DNA of 64,000 nucleotides from Actinomyces sp. B33 (GTDB taxonomy: Bacteria > Actinomycetota > Actinomycetes > Actinomycetales > Actinomycetaceae): positions 124,001-188,000 of the forward strand of contig NZ_JAMRYR010000003.1 of NCBI RefSeq assembly GCF_028437565.1, written 5' to 3'. The notes under the pieces are model-generated. The model saw only the letters and a list, made by a program, of their open reading frames with translations. It did no database searches and was not told where the DNA came from. The first letter of the stretch is position 1, and each line of letters begins with the position of its first letter. A program made the position numbers and the translations under genes. Of this stretch, positions 27,821-41,173 are shown one piece after another.

Positions 27821-28816
27821 TCAGAGCCGCCCTCGCAGCGCGAACTCGTCGGCGATCTCCTCGCGTGTCGCCCTCGTCGAGACGAGGACCGACAGGAGGA
27901 GTCGGGATTTGCGGGCATCAAGCCATCCGGCGCCGATGAGGCCCCGGCGCAGCAGGTCGACCTCTGAGCCCGGGTACCCGTACGAGTTGCGGGTCGTCGT
28001 GCCCGCGCCGGTGCGCGACGCGAAGACGACGGGGATGCCCGAGGCGACCGCCTCCTCCGCGGCGTCGGCCATGGCGACGGGCACGTGGCCCGATCCCATC
28101 GCCGAGATGACGAGGCCGCGCGGGCGGGACGCGCAGATCGCCCGGATCGCCTCGCCATCGTCGTCGAGGCCGGCCATGAGGATCGGGATGCGCGGGGCGT
28201 CGGGCGGGGGCAGCGGCAGGGGACGGGGACGGCCCACCGGCGCGTAGGCGACGACGACCTCCCCTTCGACGACCTTGGCGACGGGGCCCCAGCTCGTCGA
28301 CTTGAACGCGGTCAGGGCGTTCGCGTCGACCTTGGTGACGAGGGACGCCAGGTGCGCCTCGTCGTTGAGGACCGCGAGCGCCCCCATCGATCGGATCCTC
28401 GGTTCGAGGGCGACTCGGACCGCGGCGACGAGATTGCCCATCCCCTCGGCTCCGGGGTCGTCGCTGGCGCGCATCGCGCCGGTGACGATCAGGGGCTCGG
28501 GGCGATCCCATACGAGGTCGAGGAGGTAGGCGACCTCCTCCAGGGTGTCGGTCCCCTGGACGATGACGACGCCGCGCGCGCCCTCGTCGACCGATCGACG
28601 GGCGAAGCCGATGACGCGCACGACGTCGGCGATCGTCAGTTCGGGGGAGCCGAGCCGCGCGAGGGTCGTCGACTCGATGTCGACGCCGGGGAGCCACGTC
28701 GACAGGGGAGCGGCGAGCTGCTCGCCCTCGACGGCGACGGCCACCGGCCCGTCGGGGCTCGAGGCCGCCATGGAGATCGTGCCGCCGGTGGTGCCGATGG
28801 CCACGCGTGGACGCAT
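27821..28816 (-). CDS. Asparaginase/glutaminase family amidohydrolase
   Basis: The 331-aa protein starts at ATG 28816, 8 bp after GGAGG. It has both threonine-centred motifs of the family: GTTGGTIS near the N-terminus (nucleophile Thr) and VIVQGTDTLEEVAY near residue 85, plus a Lys in SLVTKVDAN. There is no signal peptide, so it is cytoplasmic. Family members hydrolyse asparagine or glutamine to the acid and ammonia; some act on related amides. The operon with an NCS1 permease and the neighbouring PuuE-like gene leave open that its substrate is a catabolic intermediate rather than asparagine. Confidence 0.85.
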   Translation of the reverse strand: MRPRVAIGTTGGTISMAASSPDGPVAVAVEGEQLAAPLSTWLPGVDIESTTLARLGSPELTIADVVRVIGFARRSVDEGARGVVIVQGTDTLEEVAYLLDLVWDRPEPLIVTGAMRASDDPGAEGMGNLVAAVRVALEPRIRSMGALAVLNDEAHLASLVTKVDANALTAFKSTSWGPVAKVVEGEVVVAYAPVGRPRPLPLPPPDAPRIPILMAGLDDDGEAIRAICASRPRGLVISAMGSGHVPVAMADAAEEAVASGIPVVFASRTGAGTTTRNSYGYPGSEVDLLRRGLIGAGWLDARKSRLLLSVLVSTRATREEIADEFALRGRL

Positions 28817-28891
28817 ATCCGAGAATCCTCCGAAAATTGATGCGCGCTTGGCGCGTTCTTGAATGAAACTCTGGCAGGATTTTAACTGCTG

Positions 28892-28909
28892 TGTGAGCGC
28901 TCGCATAAT
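28892..28909 (+). promoter_or_regulatory. LacI-type palindrome overlapping a -10 element in the divergent asparaginase/puuE region
   Basis: TGTGAGCGCTCGCA (28892-28905) is a 14-bp palindrome with a single mismatch, centred on CG as in LacI/GalR operators and almost identical to the symmetric lac operator core. It touches CATAAT (28904-28909), a good -10 for the plus-strand gene. Inferred: a LacI-family repressor controls the divergent pair. Confidence 0.5.
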
Positions 28910-28954
28910 ACAGTGGCATCACGACACGCAACTCATCCCGGCAGAGAGGAAACC

Positions 28955-29938
28955 ATGACCGATCAGTCCCAGGTTGGAAAGAACCACTGGTACCGCAACG
29001 ACGACATCCCCGGCGTCCCCGGACCCGACCGGGAGATCATCGGCTACGGCGAGAAGCCCCCGCGCGTGCGCTGGGACAACGACGCCAAGGTCGCCATCAA
29101 CATCGTCATCAACTACGAGGAGGGCTCCGAGAAGACCTTCGCCATGGGCGACGCGTGCAACGACGGCATGTACGAGCTGCCCTTCGAGGTCGACGACCAG
29201 CGCGACCTCGCCAAGGAGTCGATGTACGAGTACGGGTCGCGCGCCGGCATCTGGAGGATGTTCCGCACCTTCGACCGCTACGACGTCCCCGTCACCGTCT
29301 TCGGCGCCGCCGTCGCCCTCGAGCGCAACCCCGAGGTCGCCCGCAAGATCAACGAGCGCGGAGACGAGATCGTCGGGCACGGGTACCGGTGGATCGACCA
29401 CTACGAGTACTCGCGCGAGGAGGAGAAGGAACTCATCGACCTGGCGATGGACTCCTTCCAGAAGACCCTGGGCCGCCAACCCGAGGGATGGTACTGCCGC
29501 GAGATGTCGGTCAACACCCGCGAGCTGCTCGTCGAGGACGGCCGCTTCCTGTACGACTCCGACTACTACGGCGACGACCTCCCCTTCTGGACCTTCGTCG
29601 GCGACAAGCCCCACCTCGTCGTGCCCTACTCCCTCGTCGTCAACGACTGCCGGTACATCATGGGGACCGGGTTCGCCGCCCCCTCGGACTTCGTCGAGGT
29701 CGCCAAGCGCACCCTCGACCAGCTCCTCGACGACGGCGACGACTGCGGCCGCATGATGTCCATCGGCATCCACCCGCGCATCACCGGCAACCCGGCCCGC
29801 ATCAACGGCCTCGCCGAGTTCATCCGCTACGCGCAGGCCCAGGAGGGCGCGGTCTTCATGACCCGTTCGGCCATCGCCAAGAAGTTTATCGAGCAGGTCC
29901 CCGCGCCGGCCTCGGCCCAGGAGCGGCTCAACCGCTGA
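28955..29938 (+). CDS. PuuE-like allantoinase / polysaccharide deacetylase family protein
   Basis: The 327-aa protein begins at ATG 28955, after GAGAGG. It follows the PuuE pattern closely: GYGEKPPRVRWDNDAKVAIN, INYEEGSE, SMYEYGSRAGIWR, GHGYRWIDHYEY, GWYCREMSVNTR, LYDSDYYGDDLP, PHLVVPYSL and a terminal GIHPRITGNPAR. PuuE proteins are cofactor-independent allantoinases of purine breakdown with a polysaccharide-deacetylase fold. The metal-binding acid residues of true deacetylases are not clearly kept. Substrate is inferred; other ring amides are possible. It is divergent from the asparaginase-permease operon and ends at a strong hairpin. Confidence 0.8.
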   Translation: MTDQSQVGKNHWYRNDDIPGVPGPDREIIGYGEKPPRVRWDNDAKVAINIVINYEEGSEKTFAMGDACNDGMYELPFEVDDQRDLAKESMYEYGSRAGIWRMFRTFDRYDVPVTVFGAAVALERNPEVARKINERGDEIVGHGYRWIDHYEYSREEEKELIDLAMDSFQKTLGRQPEGWYCREMSVNTRELLVEDGRFLYDSDYYGDDLPFWTFVGDKPHLVVPYSLVVNDCRYIMGTGFAAPSDFVEVAKRTLDQLLDDGDDCGRMMSIGIHPRITGNPARINGLAEFIRYAQAQEGAVFMTRSAIAKKFIEQVPAPASAQERLNR

Positions 29939-29966
29939 CCCGCGGCGCCCCGAGCAATCGAGGCGC

Positions 29967-30006
29967 GAGCGGCCGCCCGGAGGCGTATGCCCCCGGGCGG
30001 CCGCTC
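29967..30006. terminator. Bidirectional hairpin between puuE-like and APC permease genes
   Basis: A perfect 14-bp inverted repeat (29967-29980 with 29993-30006), whose loop AGGCGTATGCCC can pair further, separates two convergent genes. No T-tract. Confidence 0.7.
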
Positions 30007-30052
30007 ATATCCGGAGCCCGGACCCCGCGGGCCCGCGTCGTCCCCGGTCCCG

Positions 30053-35092
<5,040 letters not shown>

Positions 35093-35101
35093 TCACTCCG
35101 G

Positions 35102-35154
35102 TAGAAACCGGTCTCTATTATGAGGCGTCCCATCTTCACGTGATAGAAACCGGT
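35102..35154 (-). promoter_or_regulatory. Paired LacI-family operators upstream of ebgA
   Basis: TAGAAACCGGT occurs twice (35102-35112 and 35144-35154), 42 bp apart, about four helical turns. Each is the core of a CG-centred palindrome (AGAAACCGGTCTCT and AGAAACCGGTTGTC) of the kind bound by LacI/GalR proteins. They flank a -10-like CATAAT on the minus strand (35117-35122); a TTGACA (minus) abuts the distal site at 35155-35160 but is too far away to be its -35. Likely bound by the repressor encoded divergently at 35539. Confidence 0.65.
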
Positions 35155-35160
35155 TGTCAA

Positions 35161-35538
35161 GAGGGAGGAGGCGCGCCGCCGAGTCCACGTCGCGCGAGAC
35201 GGGCGGCACGGGCGCCGCAGGGGCCGCGGACTCTTCTCCTGCGAACTGCCCGGGAAGCGGAACCGAGGGATCGGGCCCGGTGAGTACGAGTCGAGCTCTC
35301 GGGCGAGGACCGCCGCAGCGCACACGCCGATCCGCCGGCGCGGTGCCGCCGAATCGACACGTGTCGGGGCAAGGGGCGGGCTCGCCGGCGCGGGCGTCCT
35401 CGCATCGGCCGAATCGCCTCGCCCGGGGAGTCGGCACCGCGTCGTTCGAGCCGCCCGGGGGCGGTGCCGTCGAATCTGCGCGCATGAGGGACAATGGAGG
35501 CCGATACCGGTGCGAGCGCAGGAGTAGAGCCACACGAC
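35161..35538. other. Intergenic region between ebg operators and lacI-type gene
   Basis: About 380 GC-rich bases carry only short chance frames. They should hold the repressor gene's promoter, but no clear -35/-10 pair is visible. A ribosome site GAGG precedes ATG 35494, an alternative start for the repressor. Confidence 0.5.
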
Positions 35539-36540
35539 ATGAGCAGGCGGACGACGATCAGCGATGTTGCCGCGCGCGCGGGCGTCTCCAAGGCCACGGT
35601 CTCGCGCGTCCTCTCGGGGACCTACCCCGTGTCGGAGCGAACGGCCCGCGCCGTGCGCCGCGCCGTCGACGACCTCGACTACACGGCCTCCGCCCGGGCT
35701 CGCTCGTTGGCCACCGGACGAGCCGACGCGATCGCCGTCGTCGTGTCCGAGCCCCTCGACGTGTTCTTCGCCGATCCGACCTTCTCCCGGATCCTCCAGG
35801 GGATCGCCGACGAGTTGAGCGGGACGGAGACCGTCCCCGTCCTCCTGCCCACCGCGACCCGCGCCGAGCAGCGCAAGGCCCTGCGCCTCGTCCTCAACCA
35901 GAGCGTCGACGCGGTCGTCCACCTGTCGCCATGGGTCGACTCCGGACTCCTCGACGAGCTCATCGACCATCGCGTCCCCGTCGTCCTCTGCGGGCAGGAC
36001 GACGACCCCGAGCGGATGCGGCGCTTCTCCCTGGTCTACTCCGACGACCGCCTCGGCGCCGCGGACGCCGCCGAGCACCTGGTCCGGCGCGGCGCGCGCC
36101 GCCCCGTCGCGATCCTCGGCGTGCCCGATCAGCCGGCCGCCGTCGACCGCCTGTCGGGATACCGCCAGGCCTATCCCGATCTCGACGGGAGCCGGATCCG
36201 CTGGGGAGGCTGGTCCGAGGCCGCCGGGGCGCTCGCGATGCGCGAGCTCCTTGACGCCGGGGTTGATTTCGACGCCCTCCTGGCGGGATCGGATCGGATC
36301 GCCCGCGGCGCGATGTCGGTCCTCAGGGCCGAGGGGCTCGACGTCCCCGGGGACGTCGCCGTCATCGGATACGACGACCACCCCGTCGCCGTCGAACAGG
36401 CCCCTCGGCTGACGACCATCGCTCAGCCGATGCACCTCCAGGGGAGGACCGCGTGCCGCCTCGCTCGCGAGATGGTCGCCGGCGGGGAACCCCGGACGAT
36501 CGTCCTTCCCACCGAACTGCGCGTTCGCGACACCGCCTGA
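35539..36540 (+). CDS. LacI family transcriptional regulator (probable ebg repressor)
   Basis: The 333-aa protein starts MSRRTTISDVAARAGVSKAT, a standard LacI helix-turn-helix with hinge (SARARSLATGR), followed by a periplasmic-binding-protein-like effector domain (about 60-330; GYDDHPVAVEQAPRLTTI near the end). ATG 35494 is an in-frame alternative with a better ribosome site, adding 15 residues. Divergence from ebgA and the paired operators support control of the ebg operon by a galactoside-derived inducer; this is inferred. Confidence 0.88.
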   Translation: MSRRTTISDVAARAGVSKATVSRVLSGTYPVSERTARAVRRAVDDLDYTASARARSLATGRADAIAVVVSEPLDVFFADPTFSRILQGIADELSGTETVPVLLPTATRAEQRKALRLVLNQSVDAVVHLSPWVDSGLLDELIDHRVPVVLCGQDDDPERMRRFSLVYSDDRLGAADAAEHLVRRGARRPVAILGVPDQPAAVDRLSGYRQAYPDLDGSRIRWGGWSEAAGALAMRELLDAGVDFDALLAGSDRIARGAMSVLRAEGLDVPGDVAVIGYDDHPVAVEQAPRLTTIAQPMHLQGRTACRLAREMVAGGEPRTIVLPTELRVRDTA

Positions 36541-36547
36541 CGCCTCG

Positions 36548-36581
36548 TCCGCCCGGGTCGGTCTCTCGGACCGGTCCCCCG
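36548..36581. terminator. Hairpin between convergent lacI- and tetR-type genes
   Basis: A 9-bp stem with two G-U pairs around loop TCTCG (GGGTCGGTC with GACCGGTCC, roughly 36556-36578) lies in the 41-bp gap. Weaker than the other convergent-gene hairpins. Confidence 0.4.
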
Positions 36582-37331
36582 TCAGTCCTCGGCGACGGGA
36601 TCGGGGCCGATCGGGGTGGAGAGCCGCACGAGGACCAGGGGCAGCGTTCGTTCGAGGAGCCCGGCCAGGTCGCCGTCGTCGCAGGACAGCCCGTCGAGCA
36701 TGGACTGGTCGGCGATCCCCATGATCGCGGCGGTCAGATCCTCCAGGGGTAGGAGGCAGCGCCGCCCCAGCCGATGGAGCTCGCGATCGAGCAGGAGCGT
36801 CACACGGCTCTTGAGGGAGTCCATCCCCCTGCGCAGCCGTGTCGAGGCCTCGCCCTCCAATCGGGCGGCGTAGAGGTCGAACTCGGAGATCAGGAGGTAG
36901 AAGTCGCGCGTCAGCGGCAGGGACTCCTCGAAAAGGCCCCACAGGCGCGACAGGCCCTCGAGGGCTTCGTCCTCGGAACCGAGGGCGCCGGCGTCCTGCG
37001 ACGCCGCGTCGAGAGCCGATTCGGCGGCTTCGATAACCCTCTCCCAGTGATCGGCGGCGAGCACCTGGACGAAATGGTCCTTGTCGGTGAAATTCGAGTA
37101 GAAGGCGCCGCGGGTGAATCCCGCTCGGGCGCACAGGTCGCCGATGCTCGTGCCGAGGATCCCCTGGGAGACGAAGAGCTCGCGGCCCGCATCGAGGAGG
37201 AGGCGCTGGGTCTGGGCCCGGCGGGGCGTGGCGGGCGCGGCCGAGATCCTCGCAACGGCCTGGCGCCGTTGCGACGGCTCGGGTCGGCGGGCGTCGTCGG
37301 ATGCGGCTGCGGCGGTGTTCTCGGGAGCCAT
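36582..37331 (-). CDS. TetR family transcriptional regulator
   Basis: The 249-aa protein has a ~40-residue disordered leader and then a TetR helix-turn-helix (LLLDAGRELFVSQGILGTSI, then DLCARAGFTRGAFYSNFTDKDH). The C-terminal ligand domain is not specific enough to name. Start ATG 37331 follows AAGGGGGG. No enzyme or efflux gene is divergent or co-directional within 250 bp, so the target is unknown. It converges on the LacI-type gene. Confidence 0.85.
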   Translation of the reverse strand: MAPENTAAAASDDARRPEPSQRRQAVARISAAPATPRRAQTQRLLLDAGRELFVSQGILGTSIGDLCARAGFTRGAFYSNFTDKDHFVQVLAADHWERVIEAAESALDAASQDAGALGSEDEALEGLSRLWGLFEESLPLTRDFYLLISEFDLYAARLEGEASTRLRRGMDSLKSRVTLLLDRELHRLGRRCLLPLEDLTAAIMGIADQSMLDGLSCDDGDLAGLLERTLPLVLVRLSTPIGPDPVAED

Positions 37332-37590
37332 GTCCCCCCTTGGTGTGGTCGGCATCCACCCGAGGGTAATCGAGATCAGGGGCGCACGAGGAGCCGACAC
37401 CTGATGGATGCGTTGGTGTATCCGCCGCCGATGGGATCCTGGCCCGAGGATCCGCGCGGATGCGCTCGGCGCGCACGCGGGCGCGAATGAGCCGACCGCG
37501 ATTCGGATCGGGGACCCGTCATCCGCGGTCGGCTCCCGGCTTCACGCCCTCGCCGACCGGCGGAGCCCGTCGGCGAGAGCGCGGAGTCGC

Positions 37591-37887
37591 TCAGTGCTCG
37601 TCGTAGTGCTCCCCGTGGACGGCGTGGCGGTGCCCGTCGTGCAGGTAGTCGACGTGGTCGCCGTGCTGAACGGCTTCGTGGCCGCAGCCCTCGCCGTGCG
37701 CGTGCTCGGCGACGGTGTGCTCGGCGACGGCCTCGTGCTCGTCGTAGTGGTCCCCGTGCAGCGCGTGATGGTGGGTGCCGTGGACGTAGTCGATGTGGTC
37801 GCCGTGCTGAACGGCTTCGTGGCCGCAGCCCTCGCCGTGCGCGTGCTCGGCGACGGTGTGCTCGGCGTGGATGTCCTGCTCGGTCAT
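37591..37887 (-). CDS. Histidine-rich metal-binding protein, internally duplicated
   Basis: The 98-aa acidic protein has 29% or so His and two near-identical 47-residue halves. Each half holds AEHAHGEGCGHEAVQHGDH and ends HGDHYDEH or HGEHYDEH. No signal peptide or membrane segment is visible. Similar small His-rich proteins occur in actinobacteria next to zinc-related genes, sometimes mislabelled as zinc permeases. Its ATG overlaps the stop of the upstream ArsR-type gene (ATGA), so the two are coupled. Inferred: cytoplasmic zinc (or other divalent metal) buffer controlled by that sensor. Confidence 0.75.
   Translation of the reverse strand: MTEQDIHAEHTVAEHAHGEGCGHEAVQHGDHIDYVHGTHHHALHGDHYDEHEAVAEHTVAEHAHGEGCGHEAVQHGDHVDYLHDGHRHAVHGEHYDEH
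37654..37867 (-). repeat. 73-bp identical direct repeat within the His-rich gene
   Basis: Bases 37654-37726 and 37795-37867 are identical, with a 141-bp (47-codon) offset. This shows a recent in-frame tandem duplication or strong conversion between the halves of the His-rich gene. A single-unit ancestor of about 50 residues is implied. Confidence 0.85.
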
Positions 37888-38213
37888 GATGTCTCCTGTG
37901 TGTCGTGGCTGTGGCGGGGGTCCGCCAGGGCGTCGGTGATATGGGTGAACGCGTCGCCGACGACGTGTGCGACGTGATGGTCGTCGAGCGAGTAGGTGAC
38001 CGTCTGTCCCGTTCTGGTACTGGCGATCAGATGGATCTGGCGGAGCACTTTGAGGTGCTGGGACACCAGCGGCTGCGACATCCCGGTGATCTCGACGAGT
38101 TCGCTGACGGTGCGGTCGGAGTCGATGAGGGCCTGGACGAGGCGCAGGCGCGATTCGTTGCCCAGTGCCTTGAAGAACTCGGCGACCTCGCGATGCACGT
38201 CCGGTGATGTCAT
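37884..38213 (-). CDS. ArsR/SmtB family metal-sensing repressor
   Basis: The 109-aa protein has the winged-helix core (SELVEITGMSQPLVSQHLKVLRQ) and a C-terminal alpha-5 helix with D78-x-H80-x10-H91-x2-D94. That is the zinc site layout of SmtB/CzrA sensors, with Asp in place of the final Glu/His. Extra His residues follow in the tail. Metal binding in this family releases the repressor from its operator. It is the first gene of a two-gene operon with the His-rich protein. A TATTGCAATA palindrome lies 28 bp upstream of its start. Confidence 0.88.
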   Translation of the reverse strand: MTSPDVHREVAEFFKALGNESRLRLVQALIDSDRTVSELVEITGMSQPLVSQHLKVLRQIHLIASTRTGQTVTYSLDDHHVAHVVGDAFTHITDALADPRHSHDTQETS

Positions 38214-38240
38214 GGCCTCAGCCTACGAGAGATATAAGGA

Positions 38241-38250
38241 TATTGCAATA
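38241..38250 (-). promoter_or_regulatory. Probable ArsR-family operator
   Basis: TATTGCAATA is a perfect 10-bp palindrome in a locally AT-rich patch (38231-38265) 28 bp upstream of the arsR-type start, inside the expected promoter. AT-rich inverted repeats are typical SmtB/ArsR targets. Autoregulation is inferred. Confidence 0.6.
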
Positions 38251-38449
38251 CTTTGATTTATTGGGAACGGGGACGAGAACCACTCTCATCGACCCGCGAA
38301 TCCTCGGCACGGCGCGCAGCCGCGCCCCGCCCCCTGTCCCACACGGGCAAAGCCGGTCCCACCGGGCGAATGCGAGCGCCGACCCACCGGCATCCGCCAC
38401 CCCTGGGAGACGGCGACGGGCCCGCCGACCGGGACGAGGCCCCGATCGG

Positions 38450-38473
38450 ACGGGCCCGCACGCGTGCGCCCGT
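38450..38473 (-). terminator. Hairpin downstream of pepN
   Basis: ACGGGC pairs with GCCCGT around an inner palindrome GCACGCGTGC, ending 12 bp past the pepN stop on the minus strand. It has no T-tract. The remaining ~200 bp up to the arsR promoter show no gene. Confidence 0.45.
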
Positions 38474-38484
38474 GCGCGCTCGAC

Positions 38485-41043
38485 TCACACGTCGGCGCGC
38501 TGGTTGGCCACCTGCCGCTCGCATACCGCGATCTGCTCGCGGATGATCCGCACCGTGCCCGCCGAAGCCTGCGGGTGGGCCTCGATCCACTCCCGGCCCA
38601 TCTGCGCCGGATCCACCCCGTCCACATACCCGGCCAGATCCGACGGGAACAGCAGGACCGTCATGTCCTCGGCCGTGTGGAAGGTGTTCTCCGCCCACAC
38701 CCGCTCGAGCGACGCGAAGTAGTCCTCGGCGAAACGCGCATAAGACCGCGGAGCGGTGCGCGCATGGGACCAGAAGCCCGAGATCATCGCCCACCGGGTG
38801 TCGTTGGGGATCGACTGATCCCGCACGACCAGCTCCCACACGCTCTCGCGGACCTCGTCCGAATCCAGGGCCGCCCGCGCGCACGCCGCGTTCTGATGCC
38901 CCGTCATCGTGTCGTCCTCGGCCTCCATCGCCGCGATCGCCTCCTCGTCGGCCAGGCCTCCGCGGACCAGGGCGATGAGCAGCGTCCACTTGACGTCGAC
39001 GTCCAGATCGAGCCCCTCAAGGGTCTCCTCTCCCGAGTACAGGCCCCGCAGCGCCTCGAACTGCGCCGGCGAGGACGCGTTGCGCGCCGCCGCTTCCACG
39101 AGCATCCTCTGGGAGTCCGAGCCGGCCGCGGCAGTGCGGGCCAGGAGCATGAGGCGACGGCCCACCGCCTCCTGGGCGGCCGCCCGCGCCTCGGGGGCGA
39201 CGAAGGTCCGCACCGTCTCGTCGATGTGGCGCAGCGTCAGCGTCAGCAGCTGCATATTCGTCTCGACCGGCACCGAGGCGAGAGCCAGATCCAAGTAGGC
39301 GCGCGCCGGCATCTGCGCGTCGCGCGTCATGTCCCACGCCGACGCCATGATGATCCCGCGCGTCAGGGAATCCGCGATCTTCGTGATGTTCGCCGTCGCG
39401 AACGCCAACGACTGCTCGTCCATGCGGACTTTCGCGTACGCCAGATCCCCCTCGTTGATGAGGATCATGTCGGGGCGGGGAAGACCCGCGGCCGACGCGA
39501 CCTCGGTGCGCTCCCCCTCGACGTCGAGCTCCTCGACGAACACCCGGGACACGGACCCGTCCTCGCCGGCCGAGTAGCCGGCGACCGCCAATCGGTGCGG
39601 GCGCAGGCTCGCGCCCGGGGAGAACGCCTCCTGGACGACCGCCAGCGATCGCAGCGCCCCGTCCTCGTCGACCTCGATCTGCGGGCGCAGGAGCGTGACC
39701 CCGGCCTCCTCCAACCACACCCTCGACCACGCCGCGAGATCCCGGCCCGAGGCCTTCTCCAGCTCCCCGAGCAGATCCGCCAGCGTCGCGTTCGCGTAGG
39801 AGTGCGCCGTCAGGTACTCGTGCAGCCCCTGGAAGAACGCCTCGCGCCCGACGTAGGACACGAGCTGGCGCAGAACCGAGGCGCCCTTGGCGTAGGTGAT
39901 CCCGTCGAAGTTGACCTCCACATCCGCCAGATCCCGGATCTCGGCGGTGATCGGGTGGGTCGTCGGCAGCTGGTCCTGCTTGAGGCCCCAGTCCTTGCGG
40001 ACCATGAAGCCCGTCCACCCCTCGGTGAACTGGGTGCCCTCGGCCAGGGCCAGGTGGCTCATGAACTCGGCGAAGGACTCGTTGAGCCACAGGTCGTTCC
40101 ACCACTTCATCGTCACCAGGTCGCCGAACCACATGTGCGCGAGCTCGTGGAGGATCGTGTTCGCCCGCGATTCGAGCTGGGCGTGAGTCGGGCGGGTGCG
40201 GAACACGTAGGCGTCGCGGAAGGTCACGCAGCCCGCGTTCTCCATCGCGCCCGCGTTGTACTCGGGGACGAAGATCTGATCGTACTTCGTGAACGGGTAG
40301 GCGATGCCGTACTGGGCCTCGAAGAAGGAGAACCCCTTGCGGGTGATGTCGAGGATCTCCTCGGCGTCGAGGTGCTCGACGATCGAGGCGCGGCAGTACA
40401 CGCCCAGGTCGATCGTGCGCCCGTCGGAGGAGACGAGCGAGCCGGTGACCCCCTCGTAGGGGCCGGCGACGATCGCCGTGATGTACGTCGACATGCGCTC
40501 GGTCTGGGCGAAGCGGTAGACCCACGCGTCGCCGGCGGTCTCGGGCTCGGGCGTCGGGGCGTTGGAGAACACCGTCCACCCGGCCGGCACGGTGACGGTC
40601 AGCGTGAAGACGGATTTGAGGTCGGGCTGCTCGAACGTCGTGTAGACCCGGCGGGCGTCGGGCACCTCGAACTGCGAGTAGCAGTAGGCCCGCGAGTCCG
40701 CGGGGTCGACGAAGCGGTGGAGGCCCTCGCCCGTGTGCATGTACTGGCAGTCCGCCTCGACCTCGAGGACGTTGCGGGGGGCCAGGTCGTCGAGGGGGAT
40801 GCGGGAGTCCTGGTGGATGATCGGATCGAGGCCGCGGTCGTTGAGGCGGATCGAGCGGATGTTGGAGGACACGAGATCGGCGAAGGTCGAGGCCCCCTCG
40901 ACCGCCTCGAACTCGATGCGCGTGCGCGAGCCGAAATCGGTGTCGCCGCGCGTCAGATCGAGGTCGATGTCGTAGCTGATGACGGAGGTGATGACGTCCG
41001 CGCGGGCGCAGGCCTCGTCGCGCGTCAGATTCAAGCCCGGCAT
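38485..41043 (-). CDS. pepN: Aminopeptidase N (M1 zinc metallopeptidase)
   Basis: The 852-aa enzyme starts at ATG 41043 (MPGLNLTRDEA) after GAAAGG. It shows GAMEN (exopeptidase motif), the zinc site H299ELAH303 with E322 in WLNES, and the C-terminal ERAP1-like helical domain, at the size normal for actinobacterial PepN. It removes N-terminal residues from peptides in the cytoplasm. It follows pepO by 130 bp on the same strand; the two peptidases may be co-transcribed. Confidence 0.95.
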   Translation of the reverse strand: MPGLNLTRDEACARADVITSVISYDIDLDLTRGDTDFGSRTRIEFEAVEGASTFADLVSSNIRSIRLNDRGLDPIIHQDSRIPLDDLAPRNVLEVEADCQYMHTGEGLHRFVDPADSRAYCYSQFEVPDARRVYTTFEQPDLKSVFTLTVTVPAGWTVFSNAPTPEPETAGDAWVYRFAQTERMSTYITAIVAGPYEGVTGSLVSSDGRTIDLGVYCRASIVEHLDAEEILDITRKGFSFFEAQYGIAYPFTKYDQIFVPEYNAGAMENAGCVTFRDAYVFRTRPTHAQLESRANTILHELAHMWFGDLVTMKWWNDLWLNESFAEFMSHLALAEGTQFTEGWTGFMVRKDWGLKQDQLPTTHPITAEIRDLADVEVNFDGITYAKGASVLRQLVSYVGREAFFQGLHEYLTAHSYANATLADLLGELEKASGRDLAAWSRVWLEEAGVTLLRPQIEVDEDGALRSLAVVQEAFSPGASLRPHRLAVAGYSAGEDGSVSRVFVEELDVEGERTEVASAAGLPRPDMILINEGDLAYAKVRMDEQSLAFATANITKIADSLTRGIIMASAWDMTRDAQMPARAYLDLALASVPVETNMQLLTLTLRHIDETVRTFVAPEARAAAQEAVGRRLMLLARTAAAGSDSQRMLVEAAARNASSPAQFEALRGLYSGEETLEGLDLDVDVKWTLLIALVRGGLADEEAIAAMEAEDDTMTGHQNAACARAALDSDEVRESVWELVVRDQSIPNDTRWAMISGFWSHARTAPRSYARFAEDYFASLERVWAENTFHTAEDMTVLLFPSDLAGYVDGVDPAQMGREWIEAHPQASAGTVRIIREQIAVCERQVANQRADV

Positions 41044-41173
41044 GGGATGCCTTTCGTGTCGTCGACAGGATGGGGCGACCGCGCGCCCGCGAGGGGCGCC
41101 GTCGGCCGCTGTCGAGGTGATCTTCTCATGTTCTCGCTGTTCGCGCGCCGAATGCGGGCGCGCCGGACGGGCC

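Noticed and set aside
35117-35160. Single promoter made of TTGACA and CATAAT on the minus strand upstream of ebgA
   Set aside because: The two elements are 32 bp apart, far from the 16-18 bp needed.
37332-37590. A gene between the TetR-type and His-rich genes
   Set aside because: Open frames here lack ribosome sites and protein-like composition.
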